From assembly GCA_003342815.1 (NCBI GenBank), contig PTEX01000280.1, positions 623,771-687,770 on the forward strand: a stretch of DNA of 64,000 nucleotides. The letters are read 5' to 3'. Shown one piece after another: positions 25,612 through 37,181 of this stretch. Source of the DNA: Eudromia elegans. Taxonomy: Eukaryota; Chordata; Aves; Tinamiformes; Tinamidae. The position numbers were made by a program, and so were the translations under genes. Each line of letters starts with the position of its first letter. Position 1 is the stretch's first letter. A model generated the notes under the pieces. It had not been told where the DNA came from, did no database searches, and was given only the letters and a program-made list of their open reading frames with translations.

Positions 25612-27963
25612 GATTTTTAAAATGCTTAGTAAAGCTTTTTGCCATTTCTTATTCCAAAGGTCAACATTGTCAAATGCTACAGAAAGATCTGCAAATGTCA
25701 CAATAAAGTTCCTCGGACAGCTAGTTCTCTGCGCCAGCTGCAGCAACTTAAATGTGGCAATTAAATGTCTGATACTTACCTTTCAATTGGATAGGTGTGA
25801 TATATTGCTAGTTAGAACTGAGCAACCTGTCAAACATTCTATCCAAGTATAAAGACAAATTTTAGGAAGTGGGAAAGGATATTTTCACATGTGTCCTGAT
25901 TACAGAACAGTTTGGTTTACCTCATGTGTTTTCTAAGACTGTTACTCAATTTTCATCACTTTACCTGTTTGAAAACAAGTTCAAATATTTGTCTGTGAAA
26001 AGCGCTGGAGAAGTTTGCAGATTTTTTCCTGAAGAGGATTCTAAGGAATGGCTGTTCTCCTGTGCTTTCAAATGCATCCAAGTCCAGTGTTATCTGTTTA
26101 TGAAAGATCAAATGTTTCTGTGCTCTAAAGCAGAGTCTTCAAGCAGAGAATAATATTTATATTGGGAACACAAGCTAGTCGTTTCTGAACACCTGTGTGC
26201 ACTTAAGAATGATGAACTCGCAGACTGGCACTGATTAAGTGAGACTGCTTGAGCAAGGATTAAGAAGCCAAGATAGGAGAGCCAGGGCTGTAATAGGTAA
26301 AGCATCTGGTACCTATTGGAGTCCTGTGCCCCAAGAGCCTGGGACAGCAGTCAAGATATCTGTGTCTTGCAGTTATTAGAATATTAGTTGTTAGTGATAG
26401 GCCTTTGCTGACGAACAGAAGACTGCAGAGGAAGTGCCCGTGACTCAAATGGCAATGGCCTGCAGTAGGTTTTAGGATTTCACTTGGGCTGTCAGATTAA
26501 TTATTAAGGTTTTAAGATTAATTGTATCCTTTTTAAAGCTTTCATTTCACTTTCACAAATCCCAAAGCACTGTGCTAACAGCAGGTGAAGTCAGACTCCT
26601 GTCCTACTCCAGCGGCCTTTGATTCTTTAACAAAATCTTGTGGATTGTCTGTGTCCTTTCTTTCTTCATATACCTGTACAGATGAAGTACTAAAATAGTT
26701 AATCTCCCTGATACTATTTAAAACTGCAAAGCCATGTCATGGTGATGGTGTTTTTGTAGTGTCTTCCCTCTTTTGCTACATATCTGTTACCTTCTCTGTA
26801 GAGCAAGGGCATGAAACACCGCTCTGCATAGCTGTGATTTCTCTCTGGTGCTGGCCCACCTGAAGCACAATGCTACATAACAAGGGGCTGCATCCTAAGA
26901 CACACACTCTGATACCAGGAAAGATGTACTAGATATACAGGAAAGAGACTACGTTATCTGTTCTGGCAGAACCAGCTTGATCCAGCAACCAGAGCAAGAC
27001 TCTCAAAGAAAAATTACGGTCTGCTGGGCTGGTATTGCTGGGGTAGGGAATACAGATGAACAGAAGTCAGTGGGATGCCTTACAAGGGAATCTGGATGAC
27101 TGAAGACAACTTATTATATAATAGTGCTTTTTTTTAAAAAAAAAATAGAAAAAAAAAGAGGAAAATCATGATGGATGACAGTGCATGGCAAATGGGTCAT
27201 TCGCTATTGTGTTCTTAAACGCTGCAGTCACAGAATTAAAGAAATGATGAATGTTGTTTCCCTTGGGGAAAATCTGTGGGGAAACACGGCAAGAACAGGG
27301 CTGGAGTATCCTTCCGGCTTCCAGGCAGAGATCACTGAGGCTGCAGCTGAGAGTACGCTTTTGGGTTGTGGATTTGTATAGGGCTAGCATCTCAAAATTA
27401 AAAAAAAAAGTAAAGAAAGAAATCCAGTTAGTTATTACATAAATGGTGGCCCTGAAATATTTAGGAAAAAGATTTGGAATTGCTGTGGATTTCAGGCATG
27501 TTTTAGTTTTCTTATCTCTAATTCTGCAGGGTGAATTTTGAAATAGGAAATTTGCTCATGGTAATAAAATTCAGCTGCATGGTCTTATTTGTCATTTTGA
27601 AAGATACATGAAGAGGAGGAAGAGTGTAACTTGCTGTTCTGACTTCTCAACAGCTCAGAGGTATATTTATTTTGAGACCAGCTTGCTCACACAGGATTAT
27701 ATGATGGTACAAATGAGAGAAATTAGGCTATCAGGGAAAAGCTTATAGGAATGACATTACTTGGTATGAGCTGTACTAAATTCAAAAGCTTAATTTACAT
27801 TTCTGGAGAAAAGCTCAAGAAATTACAAAGTAAATAGAAAGTAAAATTGTTCCTTAAAATTTCCAGAGAGCCTGCTTAGAGCATGCTGCTAAATCTGCTC
27901 ATCTGTTGGTACAGAGCTCATTGAGGAGAAAGGGGAGAAGATGAAGGCCAGCACAGGAGCCTT

Positions 27964-27964
27964 T

Positions 27965-28003
<39 letters not shown>

Positions 28004-28006
28004 TTT
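27964..28006 (+). repeat. (TTTA)10 microsatellite
   Basis: About 10.75 perfect TTTA units. This is the longest tetranucleotide array in the window and is likely to vary in length between individuals. Confidence 0.95.
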
Positions 28007-28814
28007 TATTCTTTATTCTTCTCCCTCTCTGCATTTTTTCCCTTTTTTGTCTTCTGAAGAAATTTGTTGTTTCAATGTAGAATTGATTAAATTTTTCCTA
28101 GAGGCTTTAACATCTGTGTCTCTGAACCAAAGACTGTGTAAGTAGCATTAGTTATTAACACAAGAAACTAATAGAAAAACTGCTTGCTGTTTGTTCTCTT
28201 GTGCATCTCCTTTCAGATTGTTGTACGGTATGAGAGGAAAAAAGGAAATTCTATTTTTTTATTTGTTTTGTTTAGTTAAAGTTCCTCTAACTGAGTGTGA
28301 TTTTTATTTTTAAGACACTTGCTGCCATTCGAACATAAATAGTTCAACATATAGCTTCCTTCTGCAAAAAAAAGCCTTATGGCTTTTGGACTGTTAATGA
28401 TTGTTGGAAAAGCATGTTACGGTAAGTGGAAAAGGCTTTAGTAGTTAAAATATTGACTGGAAGAAACAAACCTTGAAACTTCAACTTTTTCTACAAGGCT
28501 TGGGAGTTGCTACATGAAAACTATTCTTTCTGTAGTAACGTGCGATAGTGGGAGCGTAACTGGAAAGCACGAGTGTAGTATTCGTTGATAATTATCAATT
28601 TTATTTTTCCCTTTTTTATTTAATTATATATATATTTTTATATAAAATAAATAAGAATTATGCTATCTACTAAGCTTACAAGTCTGTGCTGATGTGTCAG
28701 GGGATCAGGGGAATGGGATCTCCCAATCTGTAATGGCTGTTTGAGAAAACTCCAGTGATCAAAGTGGGCATGACATGCCAAGAAAATAAGGATAAAAATA
28801 AGGATTTTTATCTC

Positions 28815-28831
28815 TTTTTTTTTTTTTTTTT
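28815..28831 (+). repeat. T17 homopolymer
   Basis: Run of seventeen T after TCTC. No element is attached. Confidence 0.9.
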
Positions 28832-29321
28832 CATACCCTGTAGGAGCAAAAACCATTTCCAGAGCATTTTGACAATCCCGTTAAATTGACAAAGTATGAA
28901 AATGAGGCCTGACAGGGAAAAATGAGCAGAGTATCAGTATCAATTCTTCATAATTTGATGAAACAGTCTTGTACTCTTTGGACTATTATATTTTCTCACA
29001 TGTTTCTTAGCTGTATAAATGTCCCCCAGAAATAACCAGTTAACTGTATATTGGTGTAATTTTGTTAAAGGTGTCAAGAACATAGAAATCCACAATGGAA
29101 GAAAATCACAGGGTCTTAGAAAAATCCAAACTACGTTTTTCTTCTGCTTGGATTTTTTTCTAAATTAATTTTCACAGGATGTTAATGTTTTGAGTTATAT
29201 TCCAGATGTTGTAAATAGAAGTTTATAATAGGGAAAGTGTAGTTAATTTAACTGTGTAGAGTTTTTTGAGTTCTTTCTTTGTGGGAGTGTATTTTTGTTT
29301 GGGTTTTTGGGGTTTTTTTTT

Positions 29322-29341
29322 GTTTGTTTGTTTGTTTGTTT
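29322..29341 (+). repeat. (GTTT)5 microsatellite
   Basis: Five GTTT units embedded in a T/G-rich tract that runs from about 29290 to 29345. Confidence 0.9.
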
Positions 29342-29436
29342 TTTGTCTCTCTCCCTTAATCCTTTTGAAGATTTGGCATCTTGTATATCCTACCTGTCTG
29401 TCTGTCTCTTCAATAAACAAGACAGCTTTTCCGTGA

Positions 29437-29925
29437 AGTGCTCTCTGGAGGTCATCTAGTCTAATATCATGCTCAAAGCAAGTCCAGTTAGGGCAGGTGG
29501 CACAAACCTGCAGCCAATGGATTTTTTGGTATAACTGTGGGTAGAAATTCTGCAGTTCTTAGGGTACCTGTTCTATTATTTGATCACTGTCATGGTAAAA
29601 CTGTGGGGATTTTTTTTTCTGTTTTTTATTTAATCTGAATTGTCCATATTATACTTGCAGTTATCATCTCTCATCTTGCCCCTGGGTATTAAGGAGTCTG
29701 GATCCATGTTCTCTACATCCTCCAGCTGGATGTTTCAACATAGCAGAAAGGTCATTTTTAGCCTTTTCTAGGCTGAACAAACCACGTTGTCTCAGCATCT
29801 CCTCGTATGCCCTGTGCTTCAGGCCCTCAGCATTGTGGTGCACTAGTTATAATAGGTCAAGGTCTCTTTATTCTTTCTACTGGGAAGTCTGAAAATGGAC
29901 ACAACACTTCCAGATAAGGATTGAG
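29437..29925 (-). mobile_element. CR1 LINE copy, antisense, old and diverged
   Basis: Read on the plus strand, the left end has CTCTGGAGGTCATCTAGTCT followed by a CTCAAAGCAAGTCCAG block, the antisense CR1 3' UTR. The middle has TCTTGCCCCTGGGTATTAAG. The right part has TTTCTAGGCTGAACAAACC, CTCAGCATCTCCTCGTATGC and AAAATGGACACAACACTTCC. These are antisense matches to the ORF2 C-terminal region ('..FSLEKR..', '..ERLR..', '..QFW..'). The terminal ATTCTATG units are lost and an AT-rich insertion or heavy divergence lies near 29600-29640. It is non-functional and older than its neighbours at 30.8, 32.2 and 34.9 kb. Confidence 0.8.
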
Positions 29926-30762
29926 ACTCAATTGTAACTGTTTAGGAACAGAGAATGAAAAAAGCCTCTCTCGCATCAGAAACACTCTGATTTTGATTAT
30001 TGGAACCCAAATAGAACCCCTCCCCTGGTTTATTTCTCTCCATTTATGGTTTGATACTGTGGTGCTACACAGCTTAAGATGCATTTGTCATTTTGCCATC
30101 ATTTTAAATTACAAGCCTTGCTTTCATGCAGTATATGGGGAAATTTTGTATATATTACAAACTATCTTTATTGTTAGAATGCTGTAATCAGAAATGTTTC
30201 TTTTCATTTCAAAAGTTCTTGGATATTCCTACATATTTCTCTAGCTTTATGGCTGTCTAAAATAGCACTAGCTGTTTAAACATTAATAATGAATGATGGA
30301 TCACTCCTTCAGCCCTAGAAGAGGAATCAGTCAATACTGCAGCTCTTCCTTCATACATCTGAGGTCTGACATCCTTTTGGAAATGTTGTTATCCCACCAC
30401 ATTGGTCTATAAGTTAATCTTGGTTTTCTTGCAGTCCATTTGGTGTAGATTTTGCTTTTCTGACCTGTGTTCTTGTTCCTGTGCTAATAAGTCTGCTTTA
30501 CAGAATAAGAAACTTAATCATCTTAACCAGCTTCTCATGAAGTGACTTGGGACAAGAAAGGTGGGTGTTTGGATAAGATTCCTTTGCGTTCATGTCTTTC
30601 CTTACAGTGAACGAATAAGGTGTAGTAGAACCAGCTTGAAAGCTTTTGGAATTTCTGTGTCAGCATAAATGTATATCACTTTAAGTCAGAATTACACTAT
30701 CAAATGACAGCAAAAAACAAGTAAAGCTATTTATGGGTTTGTTGGTTCTATAAGGAAGAGAT
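29926..30762. other. unique sequence between CR1 copies
   Basis: Nothing recognisable: AT-rich sequence with no open frame above 88 codons. Confidence 0.6.
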
Positions 30763-30927
30763 CATAGAATCACAGAATCATAAAATCCGTAAGGTTGGAA
30801 GGGACCTCTAGAGATCATCTAGTCCAACCTCCCTGCATATACAGGGCACTTAGAGCACGTGGCACATGGTGGTGTCCAAGCGGGTTTTGAAGACGGCCAG
30901 AGAAGGAGACTCCACCACCTCTCTTGG
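30763..30927 (-). mobile_element. CR1 LINE 3' end, antisense, strongly 5' truncated
   Basis: The plus strand begins with three 8-bp units (CATAGAAT, CACAGAAT, CATAAAAT; antisense ATTCTATG with mutations). The block AGGTTGGAAGGGACCTCTAG follows, then CATCTAGTCCAACCTCCCTG. It continues through GGCACATGGTGGTGTCCAAG and AGAAGGAGACTCCACCACCT and stops near 30927. Only about 165 bp of 3' UTR and the last ORF2 codons remain. The CTCTAGAGATC core and the GTGGCACA..GGTGGTGTCC block place it close to the subfamily of the copies at 32.2 and 34.9 kb. Confidence 0.92.
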
Positions 30928-32214
30928 TAAAGAGATGTCTAGCAGAAGTGGAGATGTGAAGTACTGTGAAGTGCTTTGAGTGCAACTGTTAAGGAGAAGA
31001 GTGCAGCTCTGGTGCCATGAGCAGTTGCAATAACTTTGTTTTTCATTGACCTGCCTAGTAGTTGCTATTTATTTTCTGCAAAACCCATAGTTTATTTATG
31101 CAATAATTAGTCGTGCTTGAACTAGGCTTTGTGAACATAACCTACATATGCACAGCAAGCTGGTTATGAATGCTGAATTTACGACGAAGCTACTTCTATG
31201 CAAATTAGCCCAAGCTGTGTTAAAAATGTTTACTCTCTAGTTACTATTGCAAATTTAAATGATTGATTTAAATCCATTCTCTGTTATGTGTGTTGTTCAA
31301 TTATACAGGCAAAGTGTAGGTCATGTGGACTTTGTATTGAAAGCTACTGTGGGGACTGTAATGCAAATGCTTGTAGGAAATAGTAATACATTTTTCAATA
31401 TCAATAGGAGTTATCCTTCTTTCTGAAGGGGGATAGGAGCATTAAGGGAATATTTGCCTGCTATTCCCGTGTCAAAAGGTCTTAGGAGTTTTCTGCTGGG
31501 AATTGTTACAAATTTTATGTCCACCTTTCTAAAGGATGTTAACCAATCAACTGGGACATTAACTGGTCAGCATTAACTGACCAAATTTCTTTTTGGAATT
31601 TGTGTTATAGTCAAGATTTCATAGTAATGGTAAGGTAACAAACAATAATAGTTTCTCTTCTGTGCACCTATATTTATGTGAGAAGAAATGTTGCAATTAA
31701 CAGTAGAATCCTTGACATATAAAACATACTAAACTTGATGAGTTAGGACCTGACAATCTTTAAATGTGATAAATGCTTCTTTTTGCAGGAATAGAAATCA
31801 GGAAGGAGTTATTGAGGACTGCATATTGCCGGTGATTCCCTATGCCTGAGTGGGGGGCACACCGCTGTGTCAGTGCAGGAATAAAATTTAAATTGGGAAA
31901 CTCACTGGAGGAAGAAAATATATGCACTGTTCCAAACAAGGAACACCTAGTTGTGAACCAGAAGTGACTGGTATCATTACGTGGCTAGCGTTTCAAAAAA
32001 TGTTTTTTTTGCAGAATGATGTGTCAGGGAATTGCCGTTCACTGGCTTGTCTGAAATAAGAGCACATGTGGACCTTCCTAAGAGCCACGGGAGTAGCACA
32101 GTTCCAGAGTTCTAGAATGGCACTGGCTCGGCTTGGTTTGACTTAAAGGGGTCTCTACTGAAGCTAAGTATTAGATACAATTATGGTTGCATATACTGGC
32201 TGTATTTAGCTCAG
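30928..32214. other. unique sequence between CR1 copies
   Basis: AT-rich sequence with no recognisable gene or element. No open frame above 60 codons was seen. Confidence 0.6.
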
Positions 32215-33062
32215 CCTTAGGTCCAAAGCAGGGTCCAAGAGTCGTCCAAAGGAACCTGAACAGACTGGATGACGGGGAGGGAGAAATCTTACAAAATTTG
32301 ACAAGGGCAAGCGCAGGGTCCTGCACCTGGGCAGGAATAACCCCAGACACATGTACAGGCTGGGGACCGACCTCCTGGAGAGCAGCCCCGCAGAGAGGGA
32401 CCTGGGCGTCATGGTGGATGACAAGTTGACCATGAGGCAGCAGTGTGCCCTTGTGGCCAAGAAGGCCAATGGGATCCTGCGATGCATTGAGCAGAGCGTC
32501 TCCAGCAGGTCGAGGGAGGTGGTTCTGCCCCTCTACTCAGCCCTGGTGAGGCCGCACCTCGAGTACTGCGTGCAGTTCTGGGCTCCCCAGTGCAGGAGGG
32601 ACGTGGAGCTGCTAGAGAGAGTCCAGCGCAGGGCCACGAAGATGATTAGGGGTCTGGAACATCTGCCCTATGAGCAAAGACTGGGTCTGTTCAGCCTGGA
32701 GAAGAGAAGGCTGAGAGGGGACCTCATCAGTGTGTGTAAGTACCTTAAGGTAGGGAGTGAGGAGGATGGGGGCCAGCCTCTTCTCAGTGGTGGCCACCAA
32801 TAAGACTAGAGGAAATGGCCACAAACTGAAGCATCAAAAGTTCCACGGGAACTTAAGGAAAAATTGCTTAAGAGTGTGGGTGACAGAGCCCTGGAACAGG
32901 GTGCTGAGAGAGGTTGTAGAGTCTCCTTCTCTGGAGATCTTCAAAATGCGCCCAGATGTCACCCTGTGCCACTTGCCCTGGGTGACCCTGTGTGTGCAGG
33001 GTGGTTGGACTAGACGACCTCTAGAGGTCCCTTCAAATTTTAACCATTCTATGATTCTATGA
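32215..33062 (+). mobile_element. CR1 LINE copy, best preserved, RT C-terminal region to tail
   Basis: Best-preserved mobile element in the window. From about 32299 the translation follows the CR1 ORF2 C-terminus: [85 protein letters not shown] single-base expansion in a G5 run at 32768-32772 shifts the frame. The protein then continues in the next frame as [19 protein letters not shown], then NLRKN and REVVESPSLEIF. The 3' UTR has the GGTTGGACTAGACGACCTCT core and ends with two perfect ATTCTATG units (33046-33061) plus A. The catalytic RT domain and endonuclease are absent (5' truncation), so it cannot move itself. G+C is clearly higher than in the flanks. Confidence 0.95.
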
Positions 33063-34883
33063 GACTTAAACTCTGTCGTATTCGTAATGCTAAGATTTAA
33101 AGACGTTATTTTAGAAATTATGCTTGCAGCATATCAGAAAGGAGTCATGATGCCTGGCAAGCTGTTGCTGTTGCTGGCCAATTAATTGCATGTGTGTTAC
33201 TCTAGCTGACTTATATAGGGCCTGTCATATCAAGTGTGCAATAAATCTTAAAAAGTGGAAAGGCTTCCAGACGGATCTGGTCTTGCGAGATACCAGAAAA
33301 AAATGTATGGGATCCCACACTTCAAGATAAAACAGATGCAACCTGTTATTGCAGGCTATGTCACTGCAACTAGTCTCTCCTCAGAAAGGAAGTTGCTGAA
33401 CTGCCACTAGTTGATCATTATGTTAGCAGTATTTCTCAGGCTCATGATCATGTCAAGCAGATGGACTGATTTAGAAGGCAGTCAGAGCTGGCTATACTGA
33501 TCAGTTCAAAAGCCTCTCCCTCCTTCCACCCTTTCCCCTCCTCCTCTTACCCCACCGCCAACACCTTCTGCATTTTCCCATCCACACCATAGCTATCCAG
33601 TTCTTCGATGTATGAATGTAAGGAATAATTCTACCCTGGACAAGTTATACAGTCCATCTCTTCAATTTCTAGCTTGTATGAACAAAGCGTAGTTAAAAGT
33701 GGGTCAAAGAGCAAACTGAATCAACATGTTGTGACTTTTAACGAGCTGAAAACACAGATACTTTGCTTGTACATTCAGACTAGTGGTAACTTTGCACAAT
33801 CTGTTGACTAAGAATAAGGTATTTTGGCAAAGGTATATATTAGATTGCAGCACAGGATGTAGTTCTGCAGATGGGTTCTGCACCAAAGGTTTCTAATCCA
33901 TAGGGAAGTAAAACTTGGAGTAGAAAAACGAGTTACCAAAGTATATGCTAGAATGGTTTTCTGGAAGTGTTAAGTAATCCTGTGCCTATACTACCTTCAA
34001 CAATGAAGAAAAAAAAAACAACAGATGAAATACTCATCTTCAATGCAGCCAACTTGTCAGATGCCTGCAGTGCATTTTGGCATGGTGCTTGGTCTCTACC
34101 ATGAGAAAACTTCCCTTGCCTCTGCTCATCTTCAATGCAGCTAAAAAGAACACATATAACCATCTGCTTTCGTTTGTTGTGATTATGGTATTCTGTTTCC
34201 CTGGCTTTATTAACAGTGGAGGTTGTAGGTCAGACATTCAATAAAAACATCAAATAACGAGATACACAGAGATTAAAAAAGAGATTAAAAAATAGTCAAA
34301 CCAAGACAGAAGAGCTGGAGAGTTTCAGGAGTCAGAAGTTATATGTATAAGCATTAGGATTAGTATAGATTTCTCATGTTGTTATTCAGGTTCAAGAAAT
34401 CTATTCCTTCCATGAACACAGCTATCACTTAAAGTGTTGAATCTTGCTTTTAAATAGCTCAAGAGCTACTTCAGGTATTGTACTGTCCTACCCTTTTAGC
34501 TTATATGTCCTGTGTCCTTTGAGAATCAACCTAGACTGTTGGCTCTGTGCCCAGACTCATGTTTGAGAAGTCATGATGACAGCTGTAAGTACTGTTGACT
34601 TGCATCAGTGTGGCCAACAGATGGAAGCCACCAAGAGCGGAACTTCTTTTGATGGAAATGGATTTTGCCAACCTCATGTCCTGTAGGAATTCCATTAATC
34701 TTTGCTAAAATTTCAAGATTTTCTGTTTACTAAGCATGCTCTTGCTCACAATTTGGTAGGAATTTTTCCTAATATTTGACCCTAAGATAGCCCCACAGAT
34801 GCTGCCTTGCCTATGTTGCCTTCATTTGGTGATGTTTTCATAAGCCTTACGGTCAATATTTCTGTTATTATTATTGTTGTAAT
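33063..34883. other. spacer between inverted CR1 copies
   Basis: AT-rich unique sequence with no recognisable gene. A small AGAGATTAAAAA direct duplication lies near 34270-34295. This stretch would be the loop if the flanking inverted CR1 copies paired in RNA. Confidence 0.6.
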
Positions 34884-35312
34884 GATAGAATCACAGAATG
34901 CTTAAGGTTGGGAGGGACCTCTAGAGGTCATCTATTCCAACCCCCCTGCACACGCAGGGTCACCTACAGCAAGTGGCACAGGGTGGTGTCCAAGCAGGTT
35001 TCAAAGATCTCCAGAGAAGGAGACTCCACCACCTCTCTGGGCAGCCTGTTCCAGTGCTCTGTCACCCTCACTGATAAGAAATTTTTTCTTAAATTCCTGT
35101 GGAACTTTTGATGCTTTGTTTTGTGGCTGTTTCCTCTAATCCTACTGGTGGCCACCACTGAGAAGAGGCCGGCCCCATCCTCCCCACTCCCTCTCTTGAG
35201 GTACTTACAGACACTGATCAGGTCCCCTCTTCAGCCCCTCTTCAGCCTTCTCTTCTCCAGGCTGAACCGGCCCAGCTCTCTCAGCCTTTGCTCACAGGGC
35301 AGATATTCCAAG
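34884..35312 (-). mobile_element. CR1 LINE copy, antisense, 5' truncated
   Basis: The plus strand starts with GATAGAAT and CACAGAAT (antisense tail units). It continues with AGGTTGGGAGGGACCTCTAG, GCACACGCAGGGTCACC and AAGTGGCACAGGGTGGTGTC. Minus-strand translation gives RGNSHKTKHQKFHRNLRKNF then VTEHWNRLPREVVESPSLEI, closely matching the ORF2 C-terminus of the copy at 32.2-33.06 kb. The element stops near 35312, around the antisense 'LEHLPYEQR' segment. Similarity to the 32.2-kb copy in tail, core and coding blocks suggests the same subfamily. Confidence 0.93.
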
Positions 35313-37157
35313 TCTTGCTTGATTATGTGGTGCTGAAACGTCCTTCAGCAAGAGTAAACCTGATGACACAGACACTGTGGTGCCTGATAAAGAAGTGACT
35401 GTGTGGCAAGATGCTAACAGGACAAGCAACACTCATTCTGTATTTGGCAGAAACAGCTAGACACATCTCCTTCTCTGTGCTGAGGACTGAGGTTCTTTTG
35501 AACGCTCCAGTTGTGAATGTAACATGAGCTAGAAGGCTGGTGTGAACATCAGTACCAGACTATACCCAATCTGAGTGCTACTGGGGTGCTGGATTGAGAT
35601 AGCTGGCTTTTCTGTGGCCAGGTTCAACTGGGATTATCAGCTTAGCTAAAGTGTCCTTTTTGCTTTACATTGCACTTCTTCATGCTCCCGTGATAGGTGA
35701 GTGCTATAGGGATGTTAGTCGTCATCCTAGAAAGCCACCTCAGGGTGAGATGGGCCTCGGGTACCAAAATCAGTTGTATTTTTTCAGCTACTGAAATGAA
35801 TAAGCGATTGGCTTTTGGAGATAGGAAAGAACTCACACAAGGGGCTGTAACTGAGTTGCTGAACCTGCAAGGACTTGACACAGCCTTGCATAGCACCTTC
35901 TCATGGCATAGCTCAAGTGAACTGACAGCTTACAGAAGGAAGAGCTGACAGGGCATGTCTGACCATTTAAACTCTGTTTCCATATTCTATTTTGAAATAG
36001 ATGGTACTTGGCTAAGTGGTGGATTTTTGTGTGTGTGTGTTGGTTTTTTTTTTCTCTCTCTCAAGTCATGGAACTAGAACATTCTGTTGCCCCTGTCATG
36101 ACTGCTGACTAAAATCAAGGTGACGTGCCTTTTTTTTTCTTGGTGCACTGAATTTTATTCCACCTAGAGGAACAAAACAGCATTGAAAGAGTAACGCTAA
36201 TCACTGCAATTGTTAAAAGCATTAGTATCATGCAAACTAATAAAGGCGAAGGAGTAAAAACAACAAGAGCCCCAAAGCCCAGACCAGCCCCTCTGATGTT
36301 CAAAATGTTAGAAATGTTTTCTCTCATGACTGTGCAATGTGCTCAGTATGTATGAGTTAATGTAAGGATTTTATTAATTACGTGGTTGTAAGAAATTGAA
36401 TGGTTCTACTGTATTTGGTTTGAGATTGTAGGTATCTTTTCATATCACGCATAAAGATAAATCACCAGAACACAACCACCAAAGATTTACCTAACTGGCC
36501 ACTGGATGCCAGTATTGCTCTGCAGAAACTGGCAGAGGGCAGTAGTAGATGAGAAGTACACTTTGAATTACTTTTCTGAGGAGTCAAATGCAGAAAGGCT
36601 GTTGATGTGTGTTTGATGCATGCTAACATACATGCTTTCAGAGTCAGCCGTACCAGTGCGCTTTGTAATGAGAAGACCATCATCTTTAGGGTTGGCCTTT
36701 TACAGACTCTCGTTAACCTCTTCTGTTGCTTCTTTTCGATACTTTCAGACAACCCGTAGAAGGAAATATTTTTACTAACTTAAAACTGATAATCCTAACA
36801 CTGCTGGAATGAACCCGTGATGCCTGTAGCAGTTTTAAAGTCCTGAATATGTGGGCAGAACTTGAGAACTGCGGCTTCTGCCTCTATGGCTGGAAATATA
36901 TGTGAATAAACAGTGGGGAGATAAGAGTTTTCAGCCTTCTAACTCTATTAAGATATTTGTCAAAGCTATTTGACCTTATCCCCCCATGTGTTGCCTTGTG
37001 AACATCTTGGCTCTAGCTGCTGCTCCTTATCAGAGACCATCATAGTGGAAGGAAGAACAGATGATGATGAGGTGATGGCAATCCCATAAAAGATGAGGAA
37101 GACCTTGGCTCTCTGGAAGATACGCCTTTCTTCTCATAGTCTGTCTGTCTATATATC

Positions 37158-37181
37158 TTTTTTTTTTTTTTTTTTTTTTTT
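37158..37181 (+). repeat. T24 homopolymer
   Basis: Uninterrupted run of about twenty-four T preceded by CTGTCTGTCTATATATC. No antisense retrocopy is recognised to its right. Confidence 0.92.

Larger units (their letters stand above)
23546..29436. other. unique AT-rich non-coding sequence
   Basis: No recognisable gene. Several open frames of 60-164 codons overlap each other on both strands between 23.5 and 24.2 kb in a slightly GC-richer patch. None has a recognisable domain. Simple repeats at 25596, 27964 and 28815 are listed separately. Confidence 0.6.

Noticed and set aside
36115..36327. minus-strand 70-codon frame with a hydrophobic stretch as a membrane protein or retroviral envelope remnant
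   Set aside because: A single hydrophobic run is easily produced by AT-rich DNA. There is no signal peptide, cysteine pattern, LTR or neighbouring retroviral sequence to support it.
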